Both the position numbers and the translations under genes were made by a program. Shown here piece after piece: positions 1-6,840 of a stretch of DNA of 19,875 nt (position 1 is the first letter of the stretch; each line of letters begins with the position of its first letter). Source of the DNA: an uncultured Ruminococcus sp. (GTDB lineage: Bacteria > Bacillota > Clostridia > Oscillospirales > Acutalibacteraceae); contig CAKSNZ010000036.1 in NCBI GenBank assembly GCA_934476515.1, positions 1 through 19,875 on the forward strand. The letters run 5' to 3'. The notes under the pieces are model-generated. The model was not told where the DNA came from and did no database searches. It saw only the letters and a list, made by a program, of their open reading frames with translations.

Positions 1-77
1 TATCTACATAGGACAAAATACAAATAGAAAGGTTAATTTTCAAACGGGACATCAATGATGTCCCCTACACCTGTGAG
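1..77 (+). repeat. Left copy of 77-bp inverted repeat bracketing the window
   Basis: These bases are the reverse complement of 19665-19741 with two mismatches (positions 9 and 69). An inner palindrome, GGGACATCAATGATGTCCC, sits at about 46-64. The repeat starts at the first base of the window, so its true outer end cannot be seen. It could be one of many dispersed palindromic repeats or the end of a large element. Confidence 0.9.
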
Positions 78-466
78 CCACAATACGATATATAAATTAC
101 TATTGTTTATGCTACAAAATATCGTTGTATTTTGAATTGTACAATCAAATAGTTTACAGTTTATACAAGGACATAGTTTACACTTTTCATATTTAAACAT
201 CCCCACAAACCCTAATTTATCTAACTAACCTTTACCCACAGACAAAATTGAAAAACCATAATTTATCAAATTAATCTTAACGCACAAACAAAATTGAAAA
301 TACAAATATCAATACCAATGAATATAACACCTATAAAATGTAAAAATAATGATATGTATATGCAATATTTACTATATGAAAATAAACAAATGTGCAGTAA
401 TATATATAAAAGAATTTTAAATTAGATAACTGATTTGTTATTTGTTTTCTTTTTAGTGTGATAACA
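78..466. other. AT-rich non-coding region upstream of the MarR gene
   Basis: I see no credible gene here. A 7-bp dyad, ACGATAT at 85-91 and ATATCGT at 119-125, and an imperfect palindrome centred on TTGTACAA (about 131-149) lie next to the terminal repeat. A two-copy tandem repeat follows. The remainder (305-466) is very AT-rich and I recognise nothing in it. Confidence 0.5.
213..304 (+). repeat. Two-copy tandem repeat, 46-bp period
   Basis: Bases 213-258 and 259-304 align without gaps and differ at about eight positions. Both copies begin TAATTTATC and share CAAAATTGAAAA. They are contiguous with no spacer, so this is not a CRISPR array. It may be remnant or regulatory DNA. Confidence 0.75.
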
Positions 467-495
467 TTGACAACTAAATAGATATTTGTTAACAT
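467..495 (+). promoter_or_regulatory. Probable sigma-A promoter of the MarR-type gene
   Basis: A perfect -35 box TTGACA (467-472) is followed after 17 bp by a -10-like TAACAT (490-495). The start codon lies about 43 bp downstream, with an AGGAAG ribosome binding site at 524-529. Confidence 0.7.
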
Positions 496-523
496 AGGGA
501 TGTAAAATTGTTTACTATGTAAA
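489..523. promoter_or_regulatory. Candidate MarR operator overlapping the -10 box
   Basis: TTAACATAG (489-497) and CTATGTAAA (515-523) form an 8-of-9 inverted repeat with a 17-bp centre. It covers the -10 box and the transcription start region. MarR proteins commonly repress their own gene by binding such dyads, so autoregulation is a reasonable inference. The wide centre makes it less typical. Confidence 0.4.
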
Positions 524-537
524 AGGAAGAGTGGCTT

Positions 538-1041
538 ATGATGGACGAAAAATTTTTACATGATACCGGTGTAGAGGCTATGCGTGTTGTAAAAACAACA
601 CTAAAGGCTTACCGTACATTCAGCAAACTTGCTGTAGAAGGGGAAAAGGTAAGCGTTTGTGGTTTACAGGTTTTAACAACACTAAGATACTATCCGGAGT
701 TAAACACAGTTAGTGACCTTGCAGATAGCCTAGAGTTTAGCAAAGGTCTAATTTCAAGAGAAGTAGAAACTTTGAGAAAAGGTAACTATGTAACTACCTC
801 AGTTGATGAAAAGGATAGAAGAGTTCTAAGAATTTTCATTAATAAAGAAGTTGCAGATCCTGTTATTCTTAAGCAAAAGGAAAAGTTATTTAATCTAATT
901 CATCAGGTTACAGATGGTATTGCTGATGAAGATATTAAAAAGTATAGAGAATTAAATAAGATTTTCCTTGAAAAGGTAACTGAAGTTGATTTTGATAAAG
1001 AAGTTGATACTTCTAACTTCGATTTACAGAAGTTTATTTAA
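538..1041 (+). CDS. MarR-family winged-helix transcriptional regulator
   Basis: The 167-residue product has the usual MarR length and layout. An N-terminal helical dimerisation region precedes a winged helix-turn-helix at about 45-105. The recognition helix is in the stretch VSDLADSLEFSKGLISREVETL, and the wing carries the signature DEKDRR. A C-terminal helical region completes the fold. Two ATGs are adjacent (538 and 541), and AGGAAG at 524-529 suits either. The gene has its own promoter with a dyad over the -10 box, suggesting autoregulation. It converges on the deacetylase gene and shares a terminator with it. Its position beside the surface-protein cluster makes it a candidate regulator of that cluster, but nothing in the sequence proves this. 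The family is clear; the ligand and targets are unknown. Confidence 0.9.
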   Translation: MMDEKFLHDTGVEAMRVVKTTLKAYRTFSKLAVEGEKVSVCGLQVLTTLRYYPELNTVSDLADSLEFSKGLISREVETLRKGNYVTTSVDEKDRRVLRIFINKEVADPVILKQKEKLFNLIHQVTDGIADEDIKKYRELNKIFLEKVTEVDFDKEVDTSNFDLQKFI

Positions 1042-1064
1042 AATTAAAAATTTTTCAAACAAAA

Positions 1065-1091
1065 AAGGAGTGACCGTTTTGGCCACTCCTT
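1065..1091. terminator. Bidirectional intrinsic terminator
   Basis: AAGGAGTG (1065-1072) pairs with CACTCCTT (1084-1091), with further GG/CC pairing around a GTTTT loop. A-rich sequence lies on the left and a T-rich tail on the right. It lies between two convergent genes and can serve both. Confidence 0.85.
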
Positions 1092-1102
1092 AATTCTTTT
1101 GT

Positions 1103-2767
1103 TTAGTCAACAGTAGGTGTTGTATTATCGGTTACAACATTTTGATTATTTGCTACTGTTGTACTTGTTGTATTGTTTGAGTTGTTACTTTGATTTGTAC
1201 TGAACTCAGTTTGGTTACTGTTTGTATTACTGTTGTTTCTCTTATGAGAATAGTTTGTTGTAGGGTAGAAACAAGAATATGTTTCGCCATTTTTCATAGT
1301 TGTGTTTCTGTAGTAAGCAAGTTCAGAAACAGTGACTAGCTGATAACCCTTTTTATCAAGATACTTAACAATGTTTGCAACTGCCTTTGGTGTTGAATCT
1401 TGAATATCATGCATTAGAACAATGTCTCCATCAAGGTTTTGACCTTTCTTAAATACACGCTTAATTGCATTAAATGTAGCCTGACTGCTCTTTGTACTCC
1501 AGTCTAGAGTATCAATTGACCATAGAATAATAGGGTTAATATTTTCAGTTTCATATACATTAGAAGTAATACCACCGGGACAACGGAAAACAGTAGGATA
1601 TTCACCGATTACTTTCTTAATTGCCTCGTTTGTCTTGTTCATTTCATCTCTTTGCTTTTTTTCACTGATGTTACTTGCATATTGGTGATCCCAAGAGTGA
1701 TTACCGATTTCATGACCGGCATTAAATTCTTGCTGAATAATATCTTCTTCACCCTCAATTCTAGAACCAACAAGGAAGAATGTTGCTCTACCGTTTACAC
1801 TCTTTAGTGATTTTAGAATTTGCTCTGTATTACTTGCATCAGGACCATCATCAAATGTAAGTGCTACCATAGGTTTTGTTCTGTCAAGGTTCTTACGGAT
1901 TTTAGCCTTTTGTTCTGTAACAACAATTTTGCAGGTAGCAGAAAGGTTGTTGTATAAAGTACAGGTAACATTAGCCTCACCTTCTCTAAGTGCTTTTACA
2001 AGACCCTTGTTATCAACAGAAACAATATGGTCATTGTCTGTAGTGAATGTATAGCTTGATGTACCTTCATTTTTGTTAAATTCCGGAACAATATTGATTG
2101 TACCATCAACACCCATTGTTGTGTGAGCTAAGTTTAGCTTAAAGCTGGTAGGTTCATTAAATATTTGTAGCTTAACTTTCTTTTCAATACCATTGTAGCT
2201 TGTGATGGTAATTGTTGCATTACCTTTTGATATTGCTTTGATTGTACCGGTCTTATCAATAGTAGCGACATTTTTATTATCTATATTATATGTATAGAAG
2301 TCACTTGGTGTATTTTCGCTATTATCCGGTTTAAATGTATAGCTTTCATTATTAGCCATAACTATTTTTTTAGGTGCTGAGATTTTTTTAGGTGCTGATA
2401 CAACGGTAATGTCAGCATAATTAGTAAGGTTATTATCTGTTGTTACTTTAATAGAACAATCACCTTTCTTAAGTGCCATAACCTTGTTGCCGGTAACTTT
2501 AACTATGCTACTGTCAGTAGAGGATAATTTATAGGTGTTTTTTGCATCCTTAGGAGAAATGACAACATCAAGAGAAGATTCTTGACCAACACCCAAGGTG
2601 ATTTCTTTTGTCTTAAAACTAACGGACTGAGCATTTGTAGTTATATTCAGTAAACTTTTTGTTTCCTCAACAATGTCAACACCATAAAGTGTAAGACCGG
2701 CACAGACAACTGAAATAATAGCTAATATTACGAGTATAGTTGTGATAATAATTGATTTCGCTTTCAT
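1103..2767 (-). CDS. Membrane-anchored polysaccharide deacetylase with three Ig-like (Big_2) domains
   Basis: This 554-residue protein has an N-terminal membrane segment (about 5-30) with no cleavage site I can identify, so it is probably anchored and faces outward. Three Ig-like repeats follow (about 47-124, 125-203, 205-284), each ending in a Big_2-like pattern such as VDNKGLVKALREGEANVT. A NodB-type deacetylase domain covers about 298-487. The motifs are complete: TFDDGP (304-309) with the catalytic and metal-binding aspartates, H357 and H361 in HSWDH, RCPGG (395-399), DTLDW (419-423) and H453 in LMHDI. The last 60 or so residues are Asn/Ser/Thr-rich. Such enzymes N-deacetylate peptidoglycan or other surface N-acetyl sugars; the exact substrate cannot be read from the sequence. 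A ribosome binding site (AGGAAG on the minus strand) precedes the start. It is divergent from the surface-protein cluster. Confidence 0.93.
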   Translation of the reverse strand: MKAKSIIITTILVILAIISVVCAGLTLYGVDIVEETKSLLNITTNAQSVSFKTKEITLGVGQESSLDVVISPKDAKNTYKLSSTDSSIVKVTGNKVMALKKGDCSIKVTTDNNLTNYADITVVSAPKKISAPKKIVMANNESYTFKPDNSENTPSDFYTYNIDNKNVATIDKTGTIKAISKGNATITITSYNGIEKKVKLQIFNEPTSFKLNLAHTTMGVDGTINIVPEFNKNEGTSSYTFTTDNDHIVSVDNKGLVKALREGEANVTCTLYNNLSATCKIVVTEQKAKIRKNLDRTKPMVALTFDDGPDASNTEQILKSLKSVNGRATFFLVGSRIEGEEDIIQQEFNAGHEIGNHSWDHQYASNISEKKQRDEMNKTNEAIKKVIGEYPTVFRCPGGITSNVYETENINPIILWSIDTLDWSTKSSQATFNAIKRVFKKGQNLDGDIVLMHDIQDSTPKAVANIVKYLDKKGYQLVTVSELAYYRNTTMKNGETYSCFYPTTNYSHKRNNSNTNSNQTEFSTNQSNNSNNTTSTTVANNQNVVTDNTTPTVD

Positions 2768-3112
2768 ATATAATACTTCCTAAATCGTTTTTCTCTATAA
2801 TACCACATAATTAGACAAAAATAAACATTTAACATATATTTTTTTAAATTATATTTGTTCAGTAGAAATATATGCTACTATAATTTTGTTAAAGAATTAT
2901 CACATATATATTTACAATATGTTCATAATTTAAATTACATAAATTTTGTGCAAAATTTCTAAATGTATTAAATGGTAAATTTTGTTTGTGCATTTTGTGA
3001 TAAATTGAAAATTTTTATTGTGCAACTTTACTCTTGATTTGATGATTTTGTGAATTTTTGCATAAATCGTGGCAATTTTGACTATGAAAAAGGTAGAAAC
3101 TCGGACATATTG
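2768..3112. other. AT-rich divergent intergenic region
   Basis: This gap separates the deacetylase from the surface-protein cluster. It is very AT-rich and repeatedly carries short TTTTGTG/AATTT-like strings (about 2935-3080). The deacetylase promoter must lie at its left end, where a TATTAT-like box can be read on the minus strand near 2800, but I find no convincing -35. A 64-codon minus-strand frame here has low-complexity composition and I do not count it as a gene. Confidence 0.5.
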
Positions 3113-3141
3113 TTGAAGAAACAACTAAATTGTAGTATAAT
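3113..3141 (+). promoter_or_regulatory. Promoter of the surface-protein cluster
   Basis: TTGAAG (3113-3118) and a perfect TATAAT (3136-3141) are separated by 17 bp. This is the clearest sigma-A promoter ahead of the + strand cluster, and the first gene starts about 70 bp downstream. Confidence 0.8.
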
Positions 3142-3153
3142 AGTAAATGTTCC

Positions 3154-3182
3154 GATAGTTTATGTACGATTTGTGAACTATC
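3154..3182. promoter_or_regulatory. Inverted repeat just downstream of the cluster promoter
   Basis: GATAGTT (3154-3160) and AACTATC (3176-3182) are exact inverted copies separated by 15 bases. They fall in the 5' leader. This could be an operator or a leader hairpin; the sequence does not decide between them. Confidence 0.45.
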
Positions 3183-3209
3183 TATTATAAGGTGAAATAG
3201 GGTGGTGCA

Positions 3210-4037
3210 ATGATGGATAACAAGGATGAGTTAACCTTTGAACTTCAAAAGGCTCTTGCTGAAAAAGAAATAATGGATAAAGTCAATGTTCGTGTAAGAC
3301 GAAAGACTAGTTGGGTGTTGTTGTTTCTTTCATTTATGAGCTTGGTACTTGTAACATTTGCTTGGTTTACAATTAGTACCCTTGCCAATGTAGAAAAGTT
3401 GGATATGTCTATTGGTACGGCACCGGACCTTAGAATTAGTACAGAAAATCATGGTAGCAACTTTAAGCAGTATGTTAAGACTGTTACCGACAAAATGATT
3501 GATAAAGAACTAACCGATAGATTTAACACAACAATGAAAGACCAAATTCTTGATCCTGTAACTTCTTCAAACGGTAGAGATTTTAAAAGTAGAGGTGGTA
3601 CATCACTGGAAAGAAATAAAAACACTTTTCTGGAATTTGACCTTTACTTAATTGCAACTAAAGATTTAACAGTTCATATTACTAACGAAATAGATAAAGA
3701 AAACAAAATCAAAGGTACCGGAGTTTCTACTACAGAAACAGGTGCTAAGGCTGATATTGTTAAGGCAGTTCGTTTTAGCTTTACTAATGAAGAAGGTAAA
3801 ACTATTATATATGAACCAAACAAAGGAACTGCTGTTGCAGGTCAAACAACATTTGATTTGTCAACGCCAATGGTTTACGGTAATGCAAATAAAGTTTGTG
3901 ACCTTAAGAAGCTAACTCCACAGAAAGTAACTGTTAGAGTTTGGTTTGAGGGTGAAGACCCTGAATGTGTAAACAGAATTCAAGAATCAACTATGGAAGC
4001 TATCCTAACATTTGGTGGAGAGGCTGACGCAAGTTAA
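3210..4037 (+). CDS. SipW-cognate (TasA/camelysin-like) exported surface protein
   Basis: This 275-residue protein starts with an unusually long charged cytoplasmic segment (about 1-32). A membrane helix (33-50) follows, running into the SipW-cognate motif TFAWFT (49-54). By analogy with TasA, cleavage would fall around FA/WF. The mature part (about 220 residues) is predicted mostly beta and ends with RVWFEGEDPEC followed by a Met-x-x-x-hydrophobic-Thr-Phe strand. This terminal pattern recurs in the 4073 and 5832 products. It is the first gene after the strong promoter, and ATGs at 3210 and 3213 are both possible. All 15 Phe codons are TTT, unlike the 5832 gene. The likely role is a minor matrix or fibre component, assembly base or initiator; that is inferred from the family and position. 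Confidence 0.8.
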   Translation: MMDNKDELTFELQKALAEKEIMDKVNVRVRRKTSWVLLFLSFMSLVLVTFAWFTISTLANVEKLDMSIGTAPDLRISTENHGSNFKQYVKTVTDKMIDKELTDRFNTTMKDQILDPVTSSNGRDFKSRGGTSLERNKNTFLEFDLYLIATKDLTVHITNEIDKENKIKGTGVSTTETGAKADIVKAVRFSFTNEEGKTIIYEPNKGTAVAGQTTFDLSTPMVYGNANKVCDLKKLTPQKVTVRVWFEGEDPECVNRIQESTMEAILTFGGEADAS

Positions 4038-4072
4038 TTTATAAAATTACTAAGATAGGGAGGAGATAAAAG

Positions 4073-4999
4073 TTGTTTAAGAAAAAGAAAAATGAAAATG
4101 TGGACTTTACTCCAAGTGACCTTAGTAAATTAACCAAAAAAGGTGCTAGAGAAACCGGAAAAGAAAGTTCATACGGTGAGTTTAGACAAGCCAGAGATGC
4201 AGAGGTTCTGGACAAAACCAGAAGAAGAAAAAGACTTTTGTTTTGGTTAAGTCTACTTTTAATTGCTTTTCTACTTTGCTTGTGGTTATTAATGTTTTGG
4301 TGGACAAGAGCCGGTGACCTTGTTATTGATGTTGACCGACTAGCCGACCAAAAAGGTATTGCTCTTTCAGAAACCTCAGATTTTAAACATCCTGAAACGG
4401 TTTTATCCGGTAAAGGTGTTGATAATGTAACCAACATTACATATGCTTGGCTAACTGATAATATGACAGTTGACGGTGATATTTCTTACTTAGATAATTA
4501 TGTATCTAAGAAAGATAAGTCTATTGACGGTGGCAGTCATAACGGTGACAGTAATAATAATAGAAAGAAACTTACCGGTGCTAATTCAGCCGGTGAAAAC
4601 TATTTGGCATATACTTTCTATTGTAAAAATGTTGGTGACAAAACTCTTAATTACGATGCAACTCTTATTAATAAGGGTGCTGCTAAGAGTATGGATGAAG
4701 CAGTTAGAGTTATTGTTTTCAAAAACGGTGAACCTACTGTTTATGCTCACAAAAAGCATAAAAGTAATGAACCGGAAGACGATAGCAAGTTTATTCCAAA
4801 GTCACTTAATTCTAAGGCTTGGATAAATGATAAAGAAATTATGACAACAAAAAGTGAAAACTTTAAGCCAAACCAAGTTGATAAATATACAGTCCTAATG
4901 TGGGTTGAGGGCAATGACCCTGAATGTATCAACGAAATCCTTGGTGGTCATATGAAAATGTCTATGACATTCTCAGTTGAGGATGATAAAGAGACATAA
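4073..4999 (+). CDS. Membrane/exported TasA-like protein with long cytoplasmic N-terminus
   Basis: The start is a TTG at 4073, supported by GGGAGGAG at 4058-4065 with 7-bp spacing; no ATG is suitably placed. The 308-residue product has a Lys/Arg-rich cytoplasmic tail (1-54), one membrane helix (about 55-77, rich in Leu, Phe and Trp) and an outer domain. The usual AWFT motif is replaced by FWWTRAGD, so cleavage by SipW is doubtful and the protein may stay anchored. The outer domain has YAWLTDN near 128, a Gly/Asn/Ser-rich linker at about 150-170 and the family C-terminal pattern MWVEGNDPEC, then GGHMKMSMTF. It follows the 3210 gene by 35 bp and its end overlaps the DUF559 gene. A membrane-anchored base for the surface structure is an inference. 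Confidence 0.78.
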   Translation: MFKKKKNENVDFTPSDLSKLTKKGARETGKESSYGEFRQARDAEVLDKTRRRKRLLFWLSLLLIAFLLCLWLLMFWWTRAGDLVIDVDRLADQKGIALSETSDFKHPETVLSGKGVDNVTNITYAWLTDNMTVDGDISYLDNYVSKKDKSIDGGSHNGDSNNNRKKLTGANSAGENYLAYTFYCKNVGDKTLNYDATLINKGAAKSMDEAVRVIVFKNGEPTVYAHKKHKSNEPEDDSKFIPKSLNSKAWINDKEIMTTKSENFKPNQVDKYTVLMWVEGNDPECINEILGGHMKMSMTFSVEDDKET

Positions 5000-5363
5000 G
5001 TTGGATAGAAAACATAACAAAGACTTGATAAGAGTTGCAAAGAATCTTCGCAGTAATATGACCAAAGAAGAAAAACATCTTTGGTATGATTACTTGAAAA
5101 ATTATAAAGTCCGTTTTTCAAGACAGAAAATCTTAGGCAAGTATGTTGCAGATTTTTATTGTGCAAAAGCAAATCTTGTAATTGAACTTGATGGATCTCA
5201 ACATTATCAAGAAAAAGAGTTAGATTACGATAAAGCAAGAACAGAATATCTTTCAAAGTTTAATATAAAAGTTGTTAGAATTCCTAATAATGAAGTAAAT
5301 AAAAATTTTGATGGTGTGTGTAGATACATAGATATGACGGTTCAGCAAAATTTAAAAAATTAG
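4983..5363 (+). CDS. DUF559 (Vsr-like) small endonuclease-domain protein
   Basis: The product is about 126 residues from ATG 4983; a TTG at 4977 or 5001 could also be used. It matches the DUF559 family along its whole length: ARNLR-type opening (VAKNLRSNMTKEEKHLWYDYL), RFSRQKILGKYVADFYC, IELDGSQHY, a DxxRTEYL helix and an IPNNEV/FDGVCRYI ending. The family is related to very-short-patch-repair (Vsr) and PD-(D/E)XK-like nucleases; the acidic/His residues in ADFYC and IELDGSQHY are probably catalytic. The activity of DUF559 proteins is not well established. It overlaps the end of the 4073 gene, and its stop codon touches a MITE-like element. It has no evident link to surface assembly and looks like an insertion or passenger in the cluster. 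Confidence 0.88.
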   Translation: MIKRHKLDRKHNKDLIRVAKNLRSNMTKEEKHLWYDYLKNYKVRFSRQKILGKYVADFYCAKANLVIELDGSQHYQEKELDYDKARTEYLSKFNIKVVRIPNNEVNKNFDGVCRYIDMTVQQNLKN

Positions 5364-5588
5364 TACAAACTCTCTAGCCTCCCTTGTGTAAAGGGAGGGG
5401 GACCACGCAAGTGGTGGAGGGATTGTCTAGTAGAAATTTAAAGGTAGATGATATTTAGATAGAAGATAAAACTATAAATAATATCTATCGAATGAAATTG
5501 ATAAATAGGAAAGATTGTACCAAAACAATCCCTCAGTCACCTAACGGCGACAGCTCCCTTTACACAAGGGAGCCTGGATAGTTAGTAC
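5363..5588. mobile_element. MITE-like element with 64-bp inverted arms
   Basis: Arm 5363-5426 is an imperfect inverted copy of 5525-5588. The shared core is CTCCCTTGTGTAAAGGGAG, itself a hairpin, and both arms end in GAGGGATTGT on the inner side. Secondary hairpins differ in sequence between the arms (ACCAC/GTGGT in one, GTCxCC/GGxGAC in the other) but keep the fold. A 7-bp direct repeat, TTAGTAC, occurs at 5360-5366 and 5582-5588 and could be a target duplication. There is no coding capacity inside. Elements of this look are widespread in gut Clostridia, to my recollection. Confidence 0.8.
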
Positions 5589-5609
5589 ATATACTTTACA
5601 ATGTAGGTT

Positions 5610-5633
5610 ATGTAGGGGCGAACATTGTTCGCC
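5610..5633. repeat. Short palindromic repeat, TGTAGGGG type
   Basis: TGTAGGGG runs into the palindrome GGCGAACATTGTTCGCC (5617-5633; 7-bp stem, ATT loop). It has the same layout as the centre of the terminal repeat, which has TGTAGGGG, another stem and the same ATT loop. I read the two as members of one dispersed palindrome family. Confidence 0.75.
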
Positions 5634-5728
5634 AGTAAAGAAAGTTTAATTTTAGATGATATTTTGTCTTATGTGAAAACTTATATTCAGTACAAACCTA
5701 TCAAAATTAAAAAGTCCATATTGTTCTA

Positions 5729-5758
5729 TTGACCTTGAATGCTGACGAGAGGTAATGG
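5729..5758 (+). promoter_or_regulatory. Possible promoter for the main subunit gene
   Basis: TTGACC (5729-5734) and TAATGG (5753-5758) are 18 bp apart. The -10 is weak. A GC-rich hairpin, ACCCC (5786-5790) with GGGGT (5802-5806), lies in the leader. A separate promoter is plausible because the upstream gene is 468 bp away across a repeat element. The rest of 5634-5831 shows nothing recognisable. Confidence 0.35.
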
Positions 5759-5831
5759 GTAGAACATTGGAATATAAGTAATTAAACCCCGGTGGTGTTT
5801 TGGGGTAATAAAATTTAGGAGGAAAATCTCT

Positions 5832-6662
5832 ATGAAAACACATCTATTAACAAAGAAGAGAGCTCTTATCTCTTCAGTAGCAATGCTACTAGTAGCAATT
5901 ATTGCTCTAGGTACAGCAACATTCGCATGGTTCACATCAAATACAACTGCAACAGCAGACGGTATCAATGTTAGAACACAGAAGGTTTCAGAACTTGAAA
6001 TCAAGGGTAAACTAGATAATGCTTATGCTACAAACATTCACTATAATGTAGGTACAGCTGATGCAAAGCAGAAGTTCCTACCTGTTTCAACAGTAGATGG
6101 TCTAAGCTGGTATTCTGCATCTGCTTTAGCTGCTAATGATTTTGCTGCTGATGAAACAACTATTTCACAGATTAAGACAACAATCGGTGAAAGCAAGAAC
6201 TTCAACGACTGGTACATCAGTGATGAACTTAACATTCATAACAAAGGTACTGCTGACTGTTCTAACGTTACAATTACAGTTAGCGGCATTCCAAATAACT
6301 ACCTAAGAATTGCTCTTGTTCCTGTTACTGGAGAACATGAAACAGCAATTAAGCAAGATGATCCTGAAAATCCTAAGACATTCAAGGACTTTATTTTAGC
6401 TGATAGCACAGATAAGTACAATGGTCTAAGGGGTACTAAGCTAACTGATGTTGACGAAATCACACCAAAAACATCAAAGACAATCAATGTTGGTACTCTA
6501 AAGGCTAATAATGATAAAAATGGTGGTGACTATGCTTACTACAGACTAGTTGTTTGGTTCGAAGGTCAGGACCCAGATTGTAAGAATGCTAACTCTGGTG
6601 CAATGCTTCCACCAATCACATTCGAAGTAACTGGTCAGGCTGTTGAAGATACTGGTGTATAA
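5832..6662 (+). CDS. Probable main SipW-dependent matrix/fibre subunit (TasA/camelysin-like)
   Basis: This 276-residue protein has the most canonical SipW-cognate N-terminus in the window: a short positive tail, helix 12-30 and TATFAWFTSN (27-36), followed by TATADGIN. Cleavage around FA/WF is expected by analogy with TasA. The mature chain is beta-rich and Thr/Asn/Ala-rich, with no cell-wall anchor, and ends with VVWFEGQDPDCKN and a PITFEV strand. The gene has a near-consensus ribosome binding site (AGGAGGAA, 6-7 bp before ATG). Codon choice is that of a highly expressed gene: 7 of 9 Phe codons are TTC, compared with 0 of 15 in the 3210 gene, and AAG and CTA are frequent. A SipW-type peptidase follows directly, as in Bacillus sipW-tasA loci. 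The family is clear; the fibre role is inferred. Confidence 0.85.
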   Translation: MKTHLLTKKRALISSVAMLLVAIIALGTATFAWFTSNTTATADGINVRTQKVSELEIKGKLDNAYATNIHYNVGTADAKQKFLPVSTVDGLSWYSASALAANDFAADETTISQIKTTIGESKNFNDWYISDELNIHNKGTADCSNVTITVSGIPNNYLRIALVPVTGEHETAIKQDDPENPKTFKDFILADSTDKYNGLRGTKLTDVDEITPKTSKTINVGTLKANNDKNGGDYAYYRLVVWFEGQDPDCKNANSGAMLPPITFEVTGQAVEDTGV

Positions 6663-6711
6663 TTGATAATTTTATTTAGGTAAAATTACATAATTAATTA
6701 AGAGATGAAAT

Positions 6712-6840
6712 GGAGACCCCGTAAATGAAAGTATTTAAGAAAGTTGTAAATATAGTAATTGATGTACTAGTAGTATTAATACTAATAGTATCAGCTCTAG
6801 TTTTAACATTATCTTTAACTTCTCAGGATACGGGGTCTCC
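6712..6840 (+). promoter_or_regulatory. Long-range inverted repeat sequestering the sipW-like ribosome binding site
   Basis: GGAGACCCCGTA (6712-6723), which contains the only good Shine-Dalgarno bases and reaches to one base before the ATG (6725), is a perfect 12-bp inverted match of TACGGGGTCTCC (6829-6840) inside the coding region. Pairing in the mRNA would bury the ribosome binding site and lower translation of the peptidase. The GC-rich match stands out in AT-rich DNA. Confidence 0.6.

Noticed and set aside
213..304. CRISPR-like repeat
   Set aside because: There are only two copies, directly adjacent with no spacers, and no cas genes in the window.
2930..3124. 64-codon minus-strand frame between the deacetylase and the surface cluster
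   Set aside because: Its composition is low-complexity and AT-driven (Ile, Lys, Phe, Tyr, His), it has no ribosome binding site and it overlaps the cluster promoter.
4039..4437. 132-codon minus-strand frame opposite the 4073 gene
   Set aside because: The + strand gene has a strong ribosome binding site and clear family motifs; the opposite frame has none.
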